64,000 nucleotides of DNA from Fusarium oxysporum f. sp. lycopersici 4287 (taxonomy: Eukaryota > Ascomycota > Sordariomycetes > Hypocreales > Nectriaceae), in assembly GCF_000149955.1 (NCBI RefSeq), contig NC_030987.1:5338853-5402852 (forward strand). Direction: 5' to 3'. Below are positions 32,499-42,299 of the stretch, in pieces; the first letter of the stretch is position 1; the number at the start of each line of letters is the position of its first letter. The position numbers and the translations under genes are program-made. The notes under the pieces are model-generated. The model was not told where the DNA came from. It saw nothing but the letters and a program-made list of their open reading frames with translations, and did no database searches.

Positions 32499-35199
32499 TT
32501 AGAATTTTCTAGGACTGGTAGGATGAGCATCCGAGCTATGGCTCTCGAGCGTCCTACAGCAATCTTTCCTGAATGAGGCTGCNNNNNNNNNNNNNNNNNN
32601 NNNNNNNNNNNNNNNNNNNNNNNNNNNNNNNNNNNNNNNNNNNNNNNNNNNNNNNNNNNNNNNNNNNNNNNNNNNNNNNNNNNNNNNNNNNNNNNNNNNN
32701 NNNNNNNNNNNNNNNNNNNNNNNNNNNNNNNNNNNNNNNNNNNNNNNNNNNNNNNNNNNNNNNNNNNNNNNNNNNNNNNNNNNNNNNNNNNNNNNNNNNN
32801 NNNNNNNNNNNNNNNNNNNNNNNNNNNNNNNNNNACCTACACAGTTCCGCATGAGGGCTAGAGCGTCTCCAGTCCGACCACTGACTTTCCAGGTAATGGC
32901 TAGATTATGCATACTCGTTAGTGTATCAGGATGCTCCTCTCCCAGCGTCCTCTTTCTCGTCTCTAGTACTTCTACCTCTAGCTCTTCTGCCTCCTTCTGT
33001 CGCCCCTGGCGCCAGTATATTGATGCTAGGCTAGCCATGCTCGTCAGCGTATCGGGATGCTCTTCTCCCAGCATTCTCTTCCTCATCCTTATTACTCCTA
33101 TTAAGAGCTCTTCTGCCTCCTTATATCGCCCCTGGTGCCAATATGTCCATGCCAGATTAGCCATACTCGTCAGCGTATCGGAATGTTCCTCTCCTAGCAT
33201 TTTAGTCCTTGTTTTCACTGCCTTCTTGCTTAAACTTTCTGCAATCCTATACTTGCCGCTAGTCGACATATACTCTGCGCAATTTGTCAGCAAATGGGCC
33301 CAGTCTAGCAACCCTTCAGCTGGTGGTTCCTCCCTAAACGTCGGCTCAATGTGAGGAAGTAAGACCTGACAGGTAGGCCAGGTCTCGAACGTGCCATCTG
33401 GAAAGTGTGTGGACATAGAGTGCAGAAACAGCTGCCTCCATCGTCCTTCGTTACCCATCGTAGATATCCAAACTCGTGTGCAGAATTATACCAGAGCATG
33501 CATCTCATATGTATCCCCTGTTGCTGTTACAGACACAAGCGAGTAGCCGCGAAGTATATCAAGATCATCTTCAAAATCGGCACTCACGGTATCTCTGTTA
33601 GCGTGGTCCGTCAGGTCGGTGACATAGTCATGAAGCATAAATTCAGGGATGCCCTGTGGATTGAAGAAGCTTATAAAAGAAAGCAGTTTCGCTGCAGATG
33701 GTCTCTCACGGCGTATCTGCTCAAATGTGACCTGCCATGTTACCACGACTGAATTAGAGACTGTTTCATCTCGTCGAAGATCTCCTGCATCTCTGTTGAG
33801 GAGGTTGCCCTTTTTCTTGTTGCTCTCCTGAAAGGTATCCAGATATGTCTTTACTGATACGCAGGGAGCGCGGCGGTTGATGTAGGCTGCTGCTTGAGTG
33901 ATGGCCAGCGGAATATAATTTAGAGCCCAAAGAACATCAGTAGCAGCATCCCTGTCGAAGTCACCATTAAGCTTGTTCTGGAAAAGCTGAAGGCCTTGGG
34001 CGTCATCCATGGTTGGGACACTGTAGATAGCTTTATGGCTTCCTGTTAACCTTTCAGCAGCGTGTATGCTACGCGATGTAATGAGAATAGTTCTATTGCG
34101 GCGCTTCGGTAGATATGCCGCCAGTGGCTGCTAATCGGTCCTTGTAATAGTGTTTTCGTTTGCAAATCCGGTTACTGCCTTATCTCTGCTGTTATAGATG
34201 GGATAAAAGAGGTTGACGTTATCGGCATTATCTAAGATCATCAGCCAAGAGCCAGCTTCCTCTGTCTGCAGCCAGTCACGAATGAGCCTGAGTACGTCGA
34301 TATCAGGATCATTTCGCCTTAGCAACTGTAGCCTCTCTGCAATGGCCTGGTATGCCTCCTCAAATCTCGGCTTCGAACTTGCGTGCACCTAGTAGACGCT
34401 GGTCTGGGGTGACTCGCCGTGGATGTGATAGGCAAACTGGATAGCAGCCTGTGATTTGCTTTAATCTGTTAGCAAAGGCAATCTATGAAACTGGATTATG
34501 TTTGCCATAGGCCATACCCAAATCCACCCATGCCTATAAGCGCTATGCGACTGGCGGAGCCTGTGTATTGACTCTGAAGCTATGTAGTAATATCTGGTTG
34601 ATCGACGAAGTCGGGGTCTTGGTCGAATGGGACGTTGAAGCAGGGTATGCGGGCGATTGGTCTATCTCTGCAGGATTGGAGCGAGACACCGTCGAACTTT
34701 TGTTGGATGTTAAATAAGATTGTACTGCGATGGCGTCAGTTGGTTCTGTCGATGTTCTGGGCGGTATGCTGATGCATGTTTGGTCGATTTGCAGACTTAA
34801 CATAATGGTCTGCTTGTAGTGTTCTAAGTTGGCAATGATTCTGCTAACCTCTTTGCTATCGAATGGCTACTTAAGAGCACGGAGTCCGAGTCGATGCATC
34901 GTCTTACGGGCTTTACCTGGATCCAGCCTGTTCTGCATTTGGACTAACTCTGACTTACAGCCATCAAGAGAGTCGATCAATTCTCGTGATATCGTAAGCG
35001 CTTGATTATTTGGACTGTATAAAACACGATGGACTCCTCGGAGGCATGTATCTAGGTCATTCAAACGGCTCTGGAGGTGTGCGATGTCTGCCCTGGCGTT
35101 TCCGACTGCGGTCGAGTATTGGAAGCAGAGCGTCGCGACTTTAGCGGATAAATCAATGATGGCGACGACACTTGCCGTGAGTCTAACCGCCTCGGCCAT
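32499..35199 (-). pseudogene. Fungal NLR-like (STAND) gene: N-terminal effector-like domain, NB-ARC, TPR repeats; broken
   Basis: The minus-strand Met at 35199 starts MAEAVRLTASVVAIIDLSAK, then an N-terminal domain of about 110 residues as found before NACHT/NB-ARC in fungal STAND proteins. After a disordered linker comes FNVPFDQDPDFVDQPDI and the P-loop IGMGGFG|KSQAAIQFAYHIHG, split by an intron 34517-34459. Then come SWLMILDNAD (Walker B-like), RNRTILITSRS and NYIPLAITQAAAYI, the NB-ARC order. TPR repeats follow with LGEEHPDTLTSM recurring about every 42 residues (33240-32840), kinesin-light-chain type. Premature TAGs stand at 34869-34867, 34582-34580, 34391-34389 and 34133-34131; at least three replace an expected Trp. 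Such proteins act in non-self recognition and programmed cell death. This copy is disabled by RIP-like changes. Confidence 0.85.
32583..32834. other. Assembly gap (252 N) inside the NLR relic
   Basis: 252 N, a size-estimated gap. It falls in or just after the TPR array of the minus-strand NLR-like gene, where near-identical repeats could have blocked assembly. Confidence 0.98.
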
Positions 35200-35289
35200 G
35201 GTAATCGGTGGTTTTTTGGGCGCTAGGGAGAGATGTTTTCGAATAAGCTTTCCTTCAAACCAGAAGCTCTTGGAGGGGGTTTTCAAAAG

Positions 35290-36240
35290 AGGAGGGGCTT
35301 CCGTCAGCAGGTGTCACGGTAGGACATTCCCGACAATGAACAAGCGGATAAACTAGCAAAGGCAGCGTCCTTACTACCAGAACCGGAAGGCGCTCAGCCG
35401 ACGCTAGCATACCTGCGAAAGGTCGCGAGGCAGAAACCAAAAGAAGCTTTCGAAACATGGTAGGCAACCTCCGTTCCCGAGCAATATAGGAGATTGAATC
35501 TCAAGGCGACTATACGCTGCCTACCGGAACTCTCGCTCCCTCGGGCTGCCCTGCACCATCTAGACCAAAAGTCACGCTGACCCTAAATCCAGGATTTGTC
35601 CCAGGCTACACTCAACACCTTGGCTCCATCACCAGCGACGGGGAGCTTCTTGCTCGTGCGGACGACGCAAAGCACCTGACCATGTCTTCTACTGCAGGAA
35701 AGTACCGCGGCGGTGTCGAATAAGGCTCTTCCCTTCGCCGACTGCGGCGGCCAACCTCGCAATAGGAAGGAACTTCGACAAGTATATCAAGTTAACCAAG
35801 TCAAGCGCCTTCTTCGAAAGGATATGCACTCGTTACTAGATGAGGCAGATCGGAGATGCATTTGTGTCTCCTCCTCTCCTTTTATCTTCCTTTCCCTTCT
35901 GTTTCTTTGTTTCTCTTCTTTATTCTCATGGGCTTGGCCGCCTCGTGCGGTCATGCCGCCGCCCTCTCCCCAGTCTCACTAAAGACTGACCGATATAGCG
36001 GCTACCGCTATGATAGCTGCACCTGGTTATCCCGCTGACGGGTAACAGGTTCGACAGGACGCGCTTTTGAGCCGATGATATGCTGGATAGTGGTCTGTTC
36101 TGTAATTTGCGAAAGCTTTACGTAGATTTTAGCATTAGAGGCTCTAGCTCAGCACGTCCTGTGCCCCAGTAGGGGACTTTACGGGCCTCACGGCCCCCGG
36201 ACGAAAAATATACATACATACATACATATATGGTGAGCGG
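35290..36240 (+). pseudogene. 3' end of a second Tad-like LINE type with ATAC-repeat tail
   Basis: The plus frame reads IPDNEQADKLAKAASLLPEP (about 35317), AQPTLAYLRKVARQKPKEAF, then YRRLNLKATIRCLPELSLPR. This is the end of the RNase H domain and the C-terminal region of a Tad-group LINE, different in sequence from copies A and B. Further on, LPFADCGGQPRNRKELRQVY and KRLLRKDMHSLLDEADRR are readable to about 35850 in shifted frames. The non-coding tail runs to GGGCCTCACGGCCCCCGGAC (36186-36205) followed by ATACATACATACATACATAT. Fungal LINEs often end in such simple-repeat tails. 5'-truncated, frameshifted. Confidence 0.75.
36208..36230. repeat. (ATAC)n microsatellite, LINE 3' tail
   Basis: About five ATAC/TACA units directly after the LINE 3' region. 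The position indicates that it was created by LINE target-primed reverse transcription. Confidence 0.75.
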
Positions 36241-36499
36241 AGGAGTGGCCTATGCGAGATATGATATTGAAGCGTATCAATGAGGGAGGCAGAACAATAT
36301 TTGAATTGTGATTTGGGTAGAGTACGGGTTTATGCCAGCCCTGTGCGGAACAAGAACAAACAAATCCTTACCGTAACGCTGAGATGCGTGTTAACAATAT
36401 CATGATTTCCCCAGCGTTTCAGAGCACTGTAGTGAAAAAGAAAGGTCGCAAAACTCTCTAAAAGGGACTCGTAGCATTTTAAACTCCATCTTCCCCTTT
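36241..36499. other. Spacer, no gene seen
   Basis: Between the LINE tail and the HP1 relic. May contain the 3' untranslated region of the HP1-like gene. Confidence 0.35.
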
Positions 36500-37460
36500 T
36501 CCCATGATTTTGATGTGGTTCTCGTAATACCTCAGCATCTGTTTTATGTTAGCATACTAACCGATAAGCTCATAATCGCGGTGGAAAAGTGACATACTTT
36601 CTGAGGACATTTCTCATAGATAACCTGCGTCCCATGCTTAGTTCTCCGGCCGTTCTTCTAAGCCAAATATACAATCAGATTTCCATCGTTGTCTCCTTGA
36701 CAATCATCAATCTCGATATATTCTTCCCACGAGCCTGGAGGAGGAGTCTAATGCTCCCCGGATATAGACAAAATCCTTCTCCTTGTCGACCGCCTTGTTC
36801 TTTTCGTTTTAGGAATCCTGCCAGGCCGTTTAAAATTTTAATCCTCTCCTCTAATTGTAGCATAATACTCGTCGAGAATTTGATTACCTGATATTCTTTA
36901 ACACATCGTTCAGAGAACTGCAGGACAGTATAATCGGTGAAGCCTAATAACGTACCTTAAGTTATTCTCGGGCTCCCATGTCTAATACTTCCTCTTTTTA
37001 TATCCTAGCCATTTAACCAGAAACTTGAGATCGCCCTAAGCGGCGTTAGTATTACCGATACATTACGCCATACGTTGTCAACGTGCTTACAGCTTTGTCG
37101 ACTTTGTGACCTCTTATCATTTTCACGACGGAACTAGATTTCGTGAGTGGTTTTAGAAACTCAGTAAAGGCTAACGGCTCACGTTTCGTCATCTGGATTA
37201 TCTCCAGATCCATCACTTCGCTTGTCCATGGTGGTGAATCTGGCGGTTTCCGCCTCGTTGCAATTGATGTCAAAGGATGACTTATCATCAGTCAACTCTA
37301 GGGTTTTTTCGACTTCGGGCCTTAGGTCGTATTTGATAAAATCAAGGGGGAAAAAAAAGTTGATTCGGGATAGTGACGGTGCATCCTCAAGGCAGTCCTT
37401 GACACGAAACTGGAGAAGGCAGCTGGAAGCTTTTGTTGACACAGCAACCGACAAGGACGT
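36500..37460 (-). pseudogene. HP1-like heterochromatin protein (chromodomain plus chromoshadow domain), RIP-broken
   Basis: On the minus strand, VVKMIRGHKVDKA (to 37091) is joined over an intron 37090-37036 (GTAAGC...CTAAC...TTAG) to GDLKFLVKWLGYKKRKY. A TAG follows, then TWEPENNL, a typical chromodomain with the aromatic-cage Trp residues in KW and TWEP. After another intron comes QILDEYYATIRGED, a Lys/Arg-rich hinge, and a chromoshadow domain: TPPPGSWEEYIEIDDCQGDN, GNLIVYLA, stop, KNGRRTKH, VIYEKCPQKV. HP1 proteins bind H3K9-methylated nucleosomes and mediate silencing. Here TAG replaces expected Trp at three sites and a TAA lies in the hinge, all compatible with RIP. Probably a duplicated copy that was inactivated. 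Outer exon limits are approximate. Confidence 0.75.
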
Positions 37461-37760
37461 GAGACTGGGTGGGTAATCGATAACGCTTGGCTGGGTCTCG
37501 GTTCACCTAAATCACGGCACGACCGAGCCAATCACATCTCAGTGTATCACACTAGTCCGACGATTACTCCTGCACTTTTCTTGGAACATAGTTAGTACAT
37601 TTGGCAATGTTACTGCTTAGTTTCCCATAATAAAGTTGAAAGGTCCCCATAAGTAGCTGCAAGCGCTAAAATGACTACTGCAATCACATTCATGGTCCAA
37701 TCTTTGGCCTCGATCTCTTTTGCCCTTCCTTACAGCCATAGAACTGAAATTCACAATCAT
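37461..37760. other. Spacer, no gene seen
   Basis: Former 5' side of the HP1-like gene. No recognisable features. Confidence 0.3.
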
Positions 37761-37769
37761 ATGGCAAGG

Positions 37770-38100
37770 TTGGGGCTCGGGATGACCGGCCGTTCAGGCG
37801 TAAGTTCTCTAATTCGTCGCGGCGGTACGTAATCCGAGCCAGGCGTCATTGTGCCACTCTCGGGATCGTCCGGATTTGCTTGTCTGGGGTAGTCCCGGAT
37901 TTCTAGAAGTTCTAGTCGATGAGGCCATCGGATACGGTCGCTCGGATCGATATACTGCCACAGGTCGTAGGCGTATGCCAGTTTCTTGAACTCATTAGAC
38001 CAGGAATCCCAATCCTCTGGAGACGCGTAGGTGATGGCCCTTTCAGCGTGTTTGAAGGTCGTATGTGTTTAGGTGCGCGGGTCGCTGAGATGCAATTGAG
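37770..38100 (-). pseudogene. Copia-type gag fragment
   Basis: The minus-strand frame reads AITYASPEDWDSWSNEFKKL and AYAYDLWQYIDPSDRIRWPH, then LELLEIRDYPRQA and a Pro-rich stretch with TPERPVIPSP. The 'DW--W---F---A----LW-YIDP' pattern opens Gag of fungal Ty1/copia elements (compare the other gag at 47.2 kb, REDWTNWINSIEDLIVRNDVWNYCDP). No pol or LTR was found next to it, so it is an isolated fragment. Confidence 0.6.
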
Positions 38101-38983
38101 ACTCTTAATTGTCAGGCATTATGTGTATTCGGTTCAATTATGCAGATTCGTGTATTCATGTTGTGTTATGTTGAATTCTGCCTTGGAGGCTTTAATGTTT
38201 ACGTGCGCAATCTTAGATGACCCCTGCTTGCACGTGACAACCGGCACATGTTCAACAACAATAATCTCTGCTAATCGATATAATCCCCCACAGTCGCGGC
38301 TTACAACAACCAGCCTAGGAAAACTAAAAAAGTAATGTACATATACTTTAAGCATTAAAGAAGCTATCTGGTAAGTTTTAGGGCTTTCAAAACTCGGAAG
38401 TGTGTTCCCTTGGTAGTTTAAGACGGTGCGTTTGCGAGAGTATGGACTTGGCAATACTTCTTCGCGGCCGCATTTGGCTTAGCCAACGAGCAAGGGCCCG
38501 ATACTGATGCCTGAGGTCACAAGGCTGCCAAACCTCATTTACTCCCAAAGAGGGGTGCCGTGCTCAGCCAATCACAGCGACATGATGGCTTTCTAAGATC
38601 CACGCATTTCGCTTCACTTTCCAGTCCTCTCCCTTGCATCTACCAACGTGGCTCAGCACAACACCACACCACGCATCCAAAGACTAGGTGAATTGCCGCT
38701 ACAGACCGTTATAAAATTCCGAATTGCACCCGTCGAACGAGCGCAGCGCAGCGCGTCTGTCTGCCTCCTTTGCCGGAACAACCGGGGACTGTAGAAGGGG
38801 CCTGGCTCAATTCTGCCAGCTATGTTCTGGAGGACTGACACTTGGTCTGCCAGCTCTGTTCTGGAGGCCAACGGGTCGCCTGTCGACGAAGCTATTGTCT
38901 TTGGTCTGCGTTGTGTCGTGTCGTAACGCGTCGCAGGTAAGTCTGCTGAACTCCCGTCTAGCTAATCGCGACATCGTCTAGAT
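38101..38983. promoter_or_regulatory. Region upstream of the 39-kb gene, with a 21-bp direct repeat
   Basis: 38101-38640 has no supported gene. Closer to the ATG at 38984 the sequence becomes GC-richer. A 21-bp unit CTGCCAGCTMTGTTCTGGAGG (M = A or C) occurs at 38813-38833 and 38847-38867, 34 bp apart. A possible 5'-UTR intron lies at about 38937-38961 (GTAAGT...CTAG), but its length is marginal. Promoter role is by position only. Confidence 0.35.
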
Positions 38984-40045
38984 ATGGCGGACATCAACAT
39001 CAACAATACCACGCCTGCTGTCATCGGATGGCAGTGGAATGATACGGCCTGCTCCTTGATTGAGCCCGATCCCAAGTTCAGCGACATCACCCTCACGACA
39101 CGCTTTGACGCGACATGCTCCCTCTTCGAGCTGAGCGTACCCATCAAGATCAAGGATATCAGGCTGAAGGATGACAAGGGCGGAGAAAACAGCATCTCAA
39201 CACTTCTTCTACGGATATGCCCTTCTACAGTCGACACGTTTTCGTTCGTCTCTACCACGACGGGTCCCGAATCGACACGACCCAAGTTCACATCTTATGT
39301 CACGCGCCTCGACTTTCGGCTAAACAAGAGCCTTGATGTGCTAGTTCCCACCAATGCCCAAGACCCTCTCATCCCAGCGCGTGCCTATTCAGGGGTCGTC
39401 CTTGATGCCATTCGCCAACTCTCCAATGCCACGTCCCTCTCCATCTATGTCCAAGATACGGTGCTGTCCAACAAGGGCTTGCAATGTCTCAGCGACGCAC
39501 TCAGCCAGGGTCTTTTCAAGTCAGTTCGCAGTAGCCAGTATGCCCTCGCCAGCCTCTACGGCGGCAACGGAGCCAAGATCATTCGTCTATCAGCCCAGAC
39601 TGGACAAAGTCCTCCACCGTATCGCGAGATCACACCTCCGCCGCCGAGTGCTCCCATCTACAATAAAAAACGACCTCGGCAGGATTCTCAGAACGAGCGT
39701 GACAACGACATCGCTCAGATTTGGGCTGTGCTCGCCAAGATCAAAGAGCGGGACACACGGAATGAGGCTCTGGAAAACGAAAACCGATGTCTGAGAAAGG
39801 AGATAGAGGAGCTACGAGAGCGGGTTGCTGTTCTCGAGAAGCAGAAAGACGACAATGAACATGTGGAGGCTCAGACCAATGATAACACCATGGCGCTGGT
39901 AGATGTTGATGTCGAGTTGGCCGATATGCGGGAGGACATTCGCGAGTTGAAGGCCAAGGCTGATTCTGTTGAAAGAGGCGAGTTAGCCGAGATGGTCAAG
40001 CATGATGTTCTTGAATACATGAGGGTACGTCTTTTCGATGACTGA
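38984..40045 (+). CDS. Hypothetical fungal protein with C-terminal coiled coil
   Basis: An uninterrupted frame of 353 codons from ATG 38984. The N-terminal half (about 1-200) is a globular, mixed alpha/beta-looking region (VIGWQWNDTACSLIEPDPKF, YVTRLDFRLNKSLDVLVPTN, ALASLYGGNGAKIIRL). It is followed by a Pro-rich linker (about 205-225, PPPYREITPPPPSAP) with a basic KKRPRQ motif, then a long coiled coil (about 240-345) rich in Glu, Leu, Lys and Arg. It resembles a widespread fungal family of unknown function built as domain, PPPY-linker, coiled coil; I assign no role. A GTACGT donor at 40025 and an acceptor CAG at 40136 could splice on a last exon of about 24 codons instead of ending at 40045. 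No RIP signs. Confidence 0.75.
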   Translation: MADININNTTPAVIGWQWNDTACSLIEPDPKFSDITLTTRFDATCSLFELSVPIKIKDIRLKDDKGGENSISTLLLRICPSTVDTFSFVSTTTGPESTRPKFTSYVTRLDFRLNKSLDVLVPTNAQDPLIPARAYSGVVLDAIRQLSNATSLSIYVQDTVLSNKGLQCLSDALSQGLFKSVRSSQYALASLYGGNGAKIIRLSAQTGQSPPPYREITPPPPSAPIYNKKRPRQDSQNERDNDIAQIWAVLAKIKERDTRNEALENENRCLRKEIEELRERVAVLEKQKDDNEHVEAQTNDNTMALVDVDVELADMREDIRELKAKADSVERGELAEMVKHDVLEYMRVRLFDD

Positions 40046-40476
40046 AGCGTGAAACCTTCGCCCTTTTCGTAAAACGTCCAGTCTGCCTACACTTTCCGTG
40101 GTCATTATAAGAATGATTAAATGTGAACACACTCAGTGCACGACGCCGTGTCAAGTGGTGCCAGATGTCGAGGCTCTTGGACCGAGGGCTCGCAGCCATC
40201 AACTGCAATAGGAAACTCGACGCGAGACGTTGCTCGCTTGTTCTCAATGCCATGCACACCAATCTCTGGCAATATCTATTGCAACGGCAAGCGGCTGTAC
40301 CACGCCCATCAAGGGTACAGATCAAGTTAGACATGGCTGCTTTTTTGTCTTGTATCCCCCTAGCTCACATGCAGATTGCCAGCATCCCCCCTCGTCCCAC
40401 ATCAGGTGGCATTCATTTCAGCAGCATTGCAGTGTCAGTCGCGTTTACAGTCTCGATAACTACTACCGCCTTCATC

Positions 40477-40849
40477 ATGTCCGACTGGAACACCGAGCAG
40501 GAGGGTTCAACCCATGGAAACACTGCCGATGACGATAGTTGGAACATCAGTGATAACGTCGCGTAAGTAGTCTCTCCAGAAAGATACAAAAACTCGAGAA
40601 AGTCTAACTGGCCTTTACAGCAACCGATCCGCCAACGGTGACGGTTTCGGTAGCACTGGGTTTGATAACGCCGAGGGCTTTGCGGATGGCCTGCCCGGCG
40701 GCGATGACAAATGTTCCGGCTGCGGCGAGACCGGGCAAGAGACAGATCCATTGAGGAGACAACACCGCCTAACACTTTGCATCGCCGCCGTGCCGAATGC
40801 CCCAGCGATATATATGGGAAGCAAGCAACTAAGAGCCTGCAAATGCTGA
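40477..40849 (+). CDS. Truncated zinc-knuckle protein gene
   Basis: Exon 1 (40477-40562) starts MSDWNTEQEGSTHGN. The intron 40563-40620 has GTAAGT and TTTACAG ends. Exon 2 runs to a TGA at 40847-40849. The spliced protein continues NRSANGDGFGSTGFDN, then DDKCSGCGETGQE, the first three ligands of a CCHC zinc knuckle. Fungal proteins with this N-terminus normally carry several knuckles (CxxCxxxGHxxxxC). Here the His is replaced by Gln and the sequence diverges at once, ending about 35 residues later. It is probably the surviving 5' end of a multi-knuckle gene broken after the first knuckle. Expression cannot be judged. Confidence 0.55.
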
Positions 40850-40939
40850 GTTTTTACAACCAGTGGCTAGGTGGCTTTGTCATTCAGATCGTCGCGGGGA
40901 TCAGGCAGGATTTGTAGTATCCGCCCTGACTGCGGTGTT

Positions 40940-41892
40940 TTATCATGGGGTCGCAAGATCTTGGGCAACAAAAATATAATTTAATTGCGTGTGTTTCGTT
41001 GAAGGGGGAGGTTGCTTAAATGTAGTCCTAGCCCGGGACAGGAAGGAATGAATTGGTGAGTCAACCGCTCTAGTCCTCCATAAAGTCCTTAGGGTAGACC
41101 TCGAGGGATCTAATGGCGACTTTGCTTTCGAATTCTGGAATGAAAATCGAACAATCCCCCCCTTAATCAAGACTTATTCTCAGGCAAAGTAATCTCAGAC
41201 CTTCTTTATCAATAGTCTCCTCACATTCAAGACAAGTTCCCTCGTCTTAGATATCATATATTCCATCATTCCTTAGAACCTTCGTTTTAGGGAGAAATAA
41301 CTCTAGAAGAAACTCCCAAGTGATCTCATCACACCGGACAAGTGCTTCTAGCCTATTATCTAGATCTTCGCATAAGTCCTCAAAGATCCTAATAAAGCAC
41401 CTAAAATGCTCCTTATCTAGTAATAAGGTTATTATATAGTCAGAGTAGATATCGCAGAACATCCTCAGTTGCATGCGCTTGTAGAATAACATCTTGAAAT
41501 TAACCTTGCAGTAGTTGTTAATTGTAACTATTACAAGATAGATTTACTTACCAAAGTAACAGGCTCCCTGAAGTCTGCGGTTTTAACGCCATAGAGCGCC
41601 TTTTCTATTATAAATTGGAGATTTAGGGATATCAGATCTATAATAACTGTTCTCTCCTAGGTCTTAGTGTCTGCTTTTGTCAGGTCTTCTTGTTAACCCC
41701 AGCTTCAACTAAGGACTTACTTATAGTATACCGGATAATAAATAAAGAAGAAAGCTGATGCTTCTCTGTATCTGCATTATTGGTTTCGTATTTGAAAGGC
41801 TTAATTTTCTTATAACAGCCACATTTATAATTAGATCTTGTAATATAGATATATTGCCCTTTTATAGTTACCTTTCTCCCACCAGTTTCCAC
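40940..41892 (-). pseudogene. Relic of a fungal AAA-ATPase-like gene (region before the ATPase domain)
   Basis: The minus-strand frame at 41492-41247 reads FEDLCEDLDNRLEALVRCDE and ITWEFLLELFLPKTKV. After stops come FIPEFESKVAIRSLEVYPKD and FMED (about 41150-41060). The 'ITWE-L--LF-P-T-V ... IPEF-G---I-SL-VYP' order matches the region N-terminal to the AAA domain in a large fungal family of AAA+ proteins of unknown role. No Walker motifs remain in the window. Stops and AT drift make it non-functional. Assignment by pattern only. Confidence 0.4.
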
Positions 41893-42299
41893 TAGGGACT
41901 GGATGCGATAAAGGGTTCAGTTTGCTCCGGTTTGAGCATGCCCCAGCCTGGATTTGATCCCATGGTGTCGTGGAGTTATGTCTGAGCGATCGATCTAAAT
42001 CCATGATTAACGTCCTCTTACCAGTGGGTGGTAATCGTCTCTTTATAGACTTTCAGGGCCTCGCCCAACCCATAAATCAGCCAGACCTGTGGATTATCCT
42101 TATTTCGGCTGGTATTCATGGTCTCAATCAGAACTAGCATTCCTTGCTTGCAACTTCTTGAGAGCCTACCTACAAGTCAGCAACGACCCAGCCCGGCTAG
42201 GTCGTAGAAAAAGTAGAGGGGGCAGAGTCGTAGACATTACAGTGCGTAAAATGTATAAAACCAGCATGCATTAATTCATTACAGCGCGGTATATAATTT
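41893..42299. other. Spacer, no gene seen
   Basis: Moderate composition. A 61-codon plus-strand frame at 42089-42274 has no recognisable motif. Confidence 0.35.

Noticed and set aside
32573..32854. Frame spanning the gap at 32.6 kb
   Set aside because: Made of N; the real reading is the NLR on the other strand.
35975..36070. tRNA-like GGTTCGA segment near 36050
   Set aside because: No cloverleaf can be built around it; it belongs to the transcribed tail of a LINE.
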